Source: Microbispora rosea subsp. aerata
Lineage (GTDB): Bacteria; Actinomycetota; Actinomycetes; Streptosporangiales; Streptosporangiaceae
Assembly: GCF_014647835.1 (NCBI RefSeq)
Contig: NZ_BMPY01000018.1
Coordinates: 79,935 to 143,934, forward strand
DNA length: 64,000 bases
Direction: 5' to 3'
Position numbers and translations under genes: made by a program. The notes under the pieces are model-generated. The model was given only the letters and a program-made list of their open reading frames with translations. It ran no database searches and was not told the DNA's origin. This document shows, in pieces, positions 58,941 through 64,000 of the stretch; positions within the stretch are counted from its first letter, which is position 1; the number at the start of each line of letters is the position of its first letter.

Positions 58941-60296
58941 GTGGCCGACCTCAGCAGGATCTTCAAGGCGTACGACGTGCGCGGCGTGGTGCCGGACGAG
59001 CTCGACGAGGGGATCGCACAGGCCGTCGGGGCGGCCTTCGTGGAGCTGACCGGCGCGACCTCGGTGGTGATGGCGCACGACATGCGCCCCTCGTCCGGCC
59101 CTCTGGCCGCGGCGTTCGCCCGGGGTGCGACCTCCCGGGGCGCGGACGTCGTCAACGCCGGTCTCGGCTCGACCGACATGCTCTACTACGCCAGCGGCAG
59201 CCTGAACCTCCCCGGCGTCATGTTCACCGCCAGCCACAACCCGGCCAAATACAACGGCATGAAGATGTGCCGGGCGGGCGCCGTGCCGGTGGGCACCGAC
59301 ACCGGCCTGCTGCAGATCCGCGACCGCGCGGCCGAGCTGCTCGAGACGGGCCTGGGCGGCACGCCGGGCAAGGGCACGGTGACCGAGCGGAACGTGCTCG
59401 AAGGGTATGCCGCCCACCTCAAGACGCTGGTCGACCTGTCGGGCATCCGGCCGCTGAAGGTGGTCGTGGACGCCGGCAACGGCATGGGCGGCTACACGGT
59501 CCCCGAGGTCTTCAAGGGCCTGCCGATCGAGCTGACCCCGCTCTACTTCGAGCTCGACGGCAGCTTCCCCAACCACGAGGCCAACCCGATCGAGCCGGAG
59601 AACCTGCGCGACCTGCAGAAGGCGGTCGTCTCGCAGGGCGCGGACATCGGCATCGCCTTCGACGGCGACGCCGACCGGTGCTGGGTCATCGACGAGCGGG
59701 GCGAGTCGGTCTCGCCGTCCACCATCACCGCGCTGGTCGCGGTGCGCGAGCTGGCCAAGAACCCCGGCGCCACGATCATCCACAACCTGATCACCTCCAA
59801 GGGCGTGCCGGAGATCGTCGCCGAGCACGGCGGCACGCCGGTCCGCACCCGCGTCGGCCACTCGTTCATCAAGGCGGAGATGGCCCGCACCGGCGCGGTT
59901 TTCGGCGGCGAGCACTCGGCCCACTACTACTTCCGCGACTTCTGGTTCGCCGACTCCGGCATGCTGGCCGCCCTGCACGTGCTCGCCGCGCTCGGCGAGC
60001 AGGACCGGCCGCTGTCGGAGGTGCTGGCCCAGTACTCGCGCTACGCCGCGTCCGGAGAGATCAACAGCCGGGTCGCCGACCAGGCCGCGGCCCTGGCCCG
60101 GGTCCGTGAGACCTTCGCGGGCCGGGAGGGTGTTACCTTCGACGAGCTGGACGGACTCACCGTCAGCGGTCCGGACTGGTGGTTCAACCTCCGTCCGTCC
60201 AACACCGAGCCGCTGCTCCGGCTCAACGCGGAGGCCGCCGACGCGGAGAAGGTCGCCGCAGTCCGGGACGAAGTGCTCGCCGTGGTAAGGAGCTGA
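58941..60296 (+). CDS. manB: Phosphomannomutase/phosphoglucomutase
   Basis: A 451-residue alpha-D-phosphohexomutase. It has the phosphoserine loop TASHNP (Ser98), the metal-binding DGDADR near residue 241, the sugar-binding GEHSAHYYF loop, and the C-terminal phosphate-binding RPSNTEPLLRLN. It interconverts mannose-6- and mannose-1-phosphate (and the glucose forms), feeding GDP-mannose synthesis by the guanylyltransferase at 41270. The GTG start follows AGGGGCG. It begins a tight run with a Trm112-like zinc ribbon, mini-ORF cassettes and a SIS isomerase, the order known from Mycobacterium Rv3257c-Rv3256c. Confidence 0.95.
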   Translation: MADLSRIFKAYDVRGVVPDELDEGIAQAVGAAFVELTGATSVVMAHDMRPSSGPLAAAFARGATSRGADVVNAGLGSTDMLYYASGSLNLPGVMFTASHNPAKYNGMKMCRAGAVPVGTDTGLLQIRDRAAELLETGLGGTPGKGTVTERNVLEGYAAHLKTLVDLSGIRPLKVVVDAGNGMGGYTVPEVFKGLPIELTPLYFELDGSFPNHEANPIEPENLRDLQKAVVSQGADIGIAFDGDADRCWVIDERGESVSPSTITALVAVRELAKNPGATIIHNLITSKGVPEIVAEHGGTPVRTRVGHSFIKAEMARTGAVFGGEHSAHYYFRDFWFADSGMLAALHVLAALGEQDRPLSEVLAQYSRYAASGEINSRVADQAAALARVRETFAGREGVTFDELDGLTVSGPDWWFNLRPSNTEPLLRLNAEAADAEKVAAVRDEVLAVVRS

Positions 60297-60300
60297 CGAC

Positions 60301-60474
60301 GTGAAGATCGACGAATGGCTGCTGGACATCCTCGCCTGCCCGGCGTGCAAGTCCCCGCTGCGCGCGGAGCCCGACGCGGACGAGCTGGCCTGCACCTCGG
60401 AGTCGTGCGGGCTGGTCTACCCGGTGCGTGACGACATCCCGGTGCTCCTCGTCGACGAGGCGCGCAAGGCATGA
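60301..60474 (+). CDS. Trm112-like zinc-ribbon protein
   Basis: A 57-residue protein beginning MKIDEWLLDILACPACKSPL and ending in YPVRDDIPVLLVDEARKA. C13-x2-C16 and C31-x4-C36 form a zinc ribbon, and LLDILACPACK plus YPV(R/K)D.IP are the Trm112/YcaR family signature. Bacterial members are small and poorly understood; in eukaryotes Trm112 activates methyltransferases. It starts with GTG only 4 bp after manB. Its TGA overlaps the ATG of the first mini-ORF cassette (ATGA at 60471-60474). Confidence 0.9.
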   Translation: MKIDEWLLDILACPACKSPLRAEPDADELACTSESCGLVYPVRDDIPVLLVDEARKA

Positions 60475-60554
60475 GCGAGCGAAGCGAGCGAATCAATAGG
60501 CACGGTGCGATTCGCGAATGCGAGCCCGAGCCGCCGGGCGAGGGCGTGGCATGA
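60471..60554 (+). CDS. Mini-ORF cassette, copy 1 (MSERSERI type)
   Basis: A 27-codon frame, MSERSERINRHGAIREC followed by a Pro/Glu/Gly tail, starting on the ATGA overlap of the preceding gene and ending on the ATGA of copy 2. The repeat period is 80 bp, one less than a multiple of three, so each copy shifts frame and needs its own start and stop. GAGGGCG ahead of the next ATG can act as ribosome-binding site. Whether the peptide matters, or only the coupling, is unknown. Confidence 0.5.
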   Translation: MSERSERINRHGAIRECEPEPPGEGVA

Positions 60555-60634
60555 GCGAGCGAAGCGAGCGAATCAATAGGCACGGTGCGATTCGCGAATG
60601 CGAGCCCGAGCCGCCGGGCGAGGGCGTGGCATGA
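60551..60634 (+). CDS. Mini-ORF cassette, copy 2 (perfect duplicate)
   Basis: Identical over all 80 bp to copy 1. Its ATG is in the ATGA stop overlap of copy 1, and its own TGA overlaps the ATG (60631) of the SIS-domain gene. The chain Trm112-like, copy 1, copy 2, SIS therefore has three successive 4-bp ATGA junctions. The perfect identity shows a recent tandem duplication. Confidence 0.5.
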   Translation: MSERSERINRHGAIRECEPEPPGEGVA

Positions 60635-61785
60635 GTGGTGCCGGAGGGGCCCGGTTCGAGCCCGACCGGCTCGACGACCAGGCGCACCTGGTGGAGGGCG
60701 ACCCCTCCGGCATGCTCCGATCCGTCGCGTCGTCGGCCGCCCAGGTGCGGGCGGCGTACCGGTCGGCGGTGGAAAGCGGCGTGGCGCGGGTCGGCAGGGA
60801 CGGCCGCCCCCGCGCGATCGTCGTGGCGGGCATGGGCGTGTCCGCCCTCGCGGGCGACGTGCTCGAGGCCCTGTGCCGGCCCGGCGCCCCGGTCCCGGTG
60901 GTGACGGTGCGCGGTCACCGCCTCCCCGGCTGGACCGGCGCCGCCGATCTCGTCATCGCGGTCTCGCGCTCCGGCAAGACCGAGGAGACCGTCGCCGTGA
61001 CCGCCGAGGCCCTGCGGCGCGGGTGCGCGCTCGTCGGCGTGGGCGCGCCCGACACGCCGCTGTCGGCCCTGGTCGCGCGGGCGGGCGGGCCGTACGTGCC
61101 GGTGGGCGGGGCGACCGGGGTCGCCGGGCAGCCGAGGGCCACGCTGTGGTCGCTCGTGGTGCCGCCGGTTATGGCGGCGGCCTCGCTCGGGCTGGTCGCG
61201 GCTGGGGAGAGCGAGTTCGAGTCGGTGGCCAAGCGGCTGGAGGACCTGGCCCACCGGTGCCGCCCGTCGAGCGAGTCGTTCATCAACCCCGGCAAGACGC
61301 TGGCGATGGAGCTGGCCGGGACGCTTCCGGTCGTCTGGGGCACCTCGCCGCTGGCCGCGGTGGCGGCCCGGCGCCTGGCCGACCGGCTCGGCAGGGACGC
61401 GGGCTATCCGGCGGTCTGGGGCGAGCTGCCGGAGGCCGCGCACGGCCAGATCGTGACGTTCGACGGGCCGTTCGCCGGGCGGGACGTGTTCGCCGACCCG
61501 TTCGCCGACGAGCCGGGGGAGGGCGCGCGGCTGCGCCTGTTCCTGCTGCGCGACGCGGAGGAGCATCCGCGGGTGACGGCCGCCCGCGCGGCCGCCGTAC
61601 GGATGGCCGACGACCGGGGCGTCCCGGTCTCCGAGATCTCGGCCGAGGGCGGACATCCGCTGGAGCGGCTCGCCGCCCTCGTCGGTCTGTGCGACTACGC
61701 GAGTGTCTACCTCGCCCTCGGGTACGGGATGGACCCGGCCTCGGCCGCGGCGGCGGCGGAACTGCGGGCCAGGATTTCCCAATAG
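60631..61785 (+). CDS. SIS-domain phosphosugar isomerase (bifunctional PGI/PMI-like)
   Basis: A 384-residue protein with two SIS subdomains (AIVVAGMGVSALAGDVLEAL, LVIAVSRSGKTEETVAVTAEAL with the phosphate-binding SxSGxTEE) and a C-terminal bact-PGI_C-like part (GELPEAAHGQIVTFDGPF, LAALVGLCDYASVYLALGYGMDP). The family converts fructose-6-phosphate to glucose- or mannose-6-phosphate. It follows phosphomannomutase as in Mycobacterium Rv3256c. ATG 60631 lies on the ATGA overlap of the second mini-ORF cassette, whose GAGGGCG serves as its ribosome-binding site. Confidence 0.88.
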   Translation: MSGAGGARFEPDRLDDQAHLVEGDPSGMLRSVASSAAQVRAAYRSAVESGVARVGRDGRPRAIVVAGMGVSALAGDVLEALCRPGAPVPVVTVRGHRLPGWTGAADLVIAVSRSGKTEETVAVTAEALRRGCALVGVGAPDTPLSALVARAGGPYVPVGGATGVAGQPRATLWSLVVPPVMAAASLGLVAAGESEFESVAKRLEDLAHRCRPSSESFINPGKTLAMELAGTLPVVWGTSPLAAVAARRLADRLGRDAGYPAVWGELPEAAHGQIVTFDGPFAGRDVFADPFADEPGEGARLRLFLLRDAEEHPRVTAARAAAVRMADDRGVPVSEISAEGGHPLERLAALVGLCDYASVYLALGYGMDPASAAAAAELRARISQ

Positions 61786-61850
61786 TGCCTCGACCGATAT
61801 CGGTGATAGGGCACTAGGATCGCTTCGGCCGATCGAACTGAGGAGTTCAC

Positions 61851-63002
61851 GTGAGTGCGGGTGGCGGTACCAAGGCGATCCTTGCGGCGCTCGGCGCCAA
61901 CCTGGCGATCGCGGCGTCGAAGTTCGTCGCGTTCGTGTTCACCGGATCATCGTCGATGCTCGCGGAATCGGTCCACTCCGTGGCCGACTCCGGCAACCAG
62001 GCGCTGCTGCTGGTCGGCGGCAAGCGCGCCGCACGGCAGAGCACCCGCTCGCACCCCTTCGGCTACGGCCGGGAGCGCTACTTCTACTCCTTCGTCGTGG
62101 CCGTGGTGCTGTTCACGATCGGCGCGTTGTTCTCACTCTACGAGGGCTGGCACAAACTCACCGACCCGCACCCGGTGGAGTCGCCGGAGTGGGCCTTCGC
62201 GGTGCTGATCTTCGCGATCGTCGCCGAGAGCTTCTCGTTCCGTACGGCGATCAAGGAGTCGAGGGAGCTCAAGGGGAACGAGTCCTGGGTGTCCTTCGTC
62301 CGCAGGGCCAAGGCCCCCGAACTGCCCGTCGTGCTGCTGGAGGACCTGGGCGCGCTGCTGGGCCTGATCTTCGCGCTGTTCGGCGTCACGATGGCAGTGG
62401 TCACCGGCAACGGCGTGTGGGACGGCGTGGGCACCCTCATGATCGGCGTGCTGCTCGCGGCCATCGCGATCATCCTGGCGATCGAGACCAAGTCGCTGCT
62501 CATCGGCGAGAGCGCGACCCCCGAGATCGAGGACAAGATCTGCGCGGCGATGGAGTCCGCGCCCGAGATCAGCCGGGTCATCCACCTGCGCACGCTGCAC
62601 CTGGGCCCCGAGGAGCTGCTGGTGGCCGCCAAGATCGCGGTCGAGCACGACGACACCGCGGGCGAGGTGGCGCGGGGCATCGACGAGGCCGAGCGGCGCA
62701 TCCGCGAGGCGGTCCCGATCGCCCGGGTGATCTACCTGGAGCCGGACCTGTATCGGGCCGACGCCGCCGGCGCCGCCTCGGGGCAGGCGCACCGGCGCGC
62801 GACCTCCGGCGCGGCGGGCGACGTCCCGCCCGTCCTGGCCGCCCATGCCGGCGGCGACTCCGACGCCGGCTCCGCGTCCGGTCCCGCGGGGAACCGGAGC
62901 GGCGGTGACGCGGGCGGCGACGGTTCCGGCGGTTCCGGTGGCGGCGGTTTCGGTGGCGACGGCTTCGGCGGTGACGGCTCCGCCGCCGAGGTCGGCGTCT
63001 GA
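61851..63002 (+). CDS. Cation diffusion facilitator (CDF) transporter, SLC30A9-like
   Basis: A 383-residue protein. Six helices include TM2 with the metal-binding HxxxD (ESVHSVADSGNQ). At the TM5 site the usual HxxxD is replaced by LLEDLGALLG, as in SLC30A9-like CDFs. A cytoplasmic domain with LIGESATPEIEDKI and HLGPEELLVAAKI follows, then a ~70-residue Gly/Ala/Asp-rich tail. It exports divalent metal in exchange for protons; the metal is not predictable. The GTG start follows GAGGAG. It is convergent with a MerR regulator, a hint but no proof of metal control. Confidence 0.88.
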   Translation: MSAGGGTKAILAALGANLAIAASKFVAFVFTGSSSMLAESVHSVADSGNQALLLVGGKRAARQSTRSHPFGYGRERYFYSFVVAVVLFTIGALFSLYEGWHKLTDPHPVESPEWAFAVLIFAIVAESFSFRTAIKESRELKGNESWVSFVRRAKAPELPVVLLEDLGALLGLIFALFGVTMAVVTGNGVWDGVGTLMIGVLLAAIAIILAIETKSLLIGESATPEIEDKICAAMESAPEISRVIHLRTLHLGPEELLVAAKIAVEHDDTAGEVARGIDEAERRIREAVPIARVIYLEPDLYRADAAGAASGQAHRRATSGAAGDVPPVLAAHAGGDSDAGSASGPAGNRSGGDAGGDGSGGSGGGGFGGDGFGGDGSAAEVGV

Positions 63003-63094
63003 CACACCCGCGTCTGACACGTCGGCGCCGACACACCGGCGCCTCGTGCACGTCGGCGTCTGGGACGCCGGCGTGCACCGCACCGGCGTCCGGC

Positions 63095-63427
63095 TCATCG
63101 GCGCCGCAGCAGACGCAGAGCCTTCTCCTTCTCGAAGTCCAGCGCCCGGCGCGGCGCCGGGATGCGCCCGATGCGCACGCCGAGGTCGCGTACGGCCTGT
63201 GCCACCGCGGGCTCGGACAGCGCCCGCAGCGCGAAGGCCAGCTCGGCGGGCGAGACGTCGAACCGCCGCTCCAGCTCCATCGCCTGGCGGACCGCCTCCA
63301 GCTCGTCGGGCCCGAAGCGCCGGTGGGCGCCCTTGTCCCGTACGGGCGGCAGCAGGCCGAGTGCCTCCCGGTAGCGCAGCATCCGGGGGGACATGCCGAG
63401 CCGCCTGGCCGCCTCGGTGATGCGCAT
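63095..63427 (-). CDS. MerR family transcriptional regulator
   Basis: A 110-residue protein with the N-terminal winged helix of MerR proteins: MRITEAARRLGMSPRMLRYREALGLL and AHRRFGPDELEAVR, then a helix corresponding to the dimerisation region (AMELERRFDVSPAELAFALRAL). It is short and lacks a C-terminal effector domain or Cys cluster, so metal sensing is not evident. GGAGG precedes the ATG at 63427. It is divergent from ahcY and convergent with the CDF gene; its targets are unknown. Confidence 0.85.
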   Translation of the reverse strand: MRITEAARRLGMSPRMLRYREALGLLPPVRDKGAHRRFGPDELEAVRQAMELERRFDVSPAELAFALRALSEPAVAQAVRDLGVRIGRIPAPRRALDFEKEKALRLLRRR

Positions 63428-63464
63428 CGTGCCTCCGGTCCCCGTTCCTGTGTGTCCACGCTAG

Positions 63465-64000
<536 letters not shown>

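Overview
The window is about 73% GC with GTG/TTG starts, a whiB gene, the F420 genes fbiA/fbiB/fbiC and many Uma2-, DUF3499-, DUF5719- and DUF5941-type genes. It is chromosomal DNA of a filamentous actinomycete. Gene content and the intergenic 'MSER(S/G)ERI' repeats suggest order Streptosporangiales (Streptosporangiaceae-like), which is an inference. No tRNA, rRNA, CRISPR array, transposase or phage gene was recognised.

Layout. 1-9.4 kb is mixed: an MFS drug exporter (cut by the window edge) divergent from its TetR repressor across two matching operators, UDP-glucose 6-dehydrogenase, an acyl-CoA dehydrogenase on a probably leaderless promoter, an SDR gene cut down beside an HxlR regulator, a FUSC-type permease, small hypotheticals and a penicillin-binding-protein relic. 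9.5-22.4 kb is a cell-envelope glycopolymer locus: LytR-CpsA-Psr (LCP) ligase, GT2 glycosyltransferases, a membrane-embedded CDP-glycerol-type polymerase, a TarI-TarJ fusion (CDP-ribitol supply), two CDP-alcohol phosphatidyltransferases, a DUF5941 membrane protein, a sugar/choline-type nucleotidyltransferase and a glycerol-1-phosphate dehydrogenase homologue. 22.4-41.1 kb holds a voltage-gated-type ion channel, an acetoacetate decarboxylase-like protein, and a second envelope group (GT4, membrane acyltransferase, second LCP protein, two GT-C type membrane transferases, polyprenyl-phosphate-type GT2, GT4, two flippase-like proteins and a methyltransferase).

41.2-64 kb is the conserved actinobacterial whiB-fbi-manB neighbourhood: mannose-1-phosphate guanylyltransferase-like protein, AlkA-like glycosylase, fbiC, a binding-protein/VWA fusion, fbiB-fbiA, a Gln/Pro-rich membrane protein, whiB, a giant GT2/membrane fusion, DUF5719, a metallopeptidase-family protein, DUF3499, phosphomannomutase, a Trm112-like zinc ribbon, a SIS-domain isomerase, a CDF transporter, a MerR regulator and the start of ahcY. 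Phosphomannomutase, the SIS isomerase and the guanylyltransferase can supply mannose and GDP-mannose to the transferases.

Most notable: (i) an 80-bp mini-ORF cassette duplicated perfectly between the Trm112-like gene and the SIS gene, each copy starting on the ATGA stop overlap of the preceding frame and ending on the ATGA of the next, with a relative at 17712-18005 between the CDP-alcohol transferase and DUF5941 genes; (ii) a coherent but unassigned glycerol-1-phosphate/CDP-alcohol pathway; (iii) a membrane glycosyltransferase expanded by in-frame repeats in three hydrophilic regions; (iv) four decaying gene relics between apparently intact genes.
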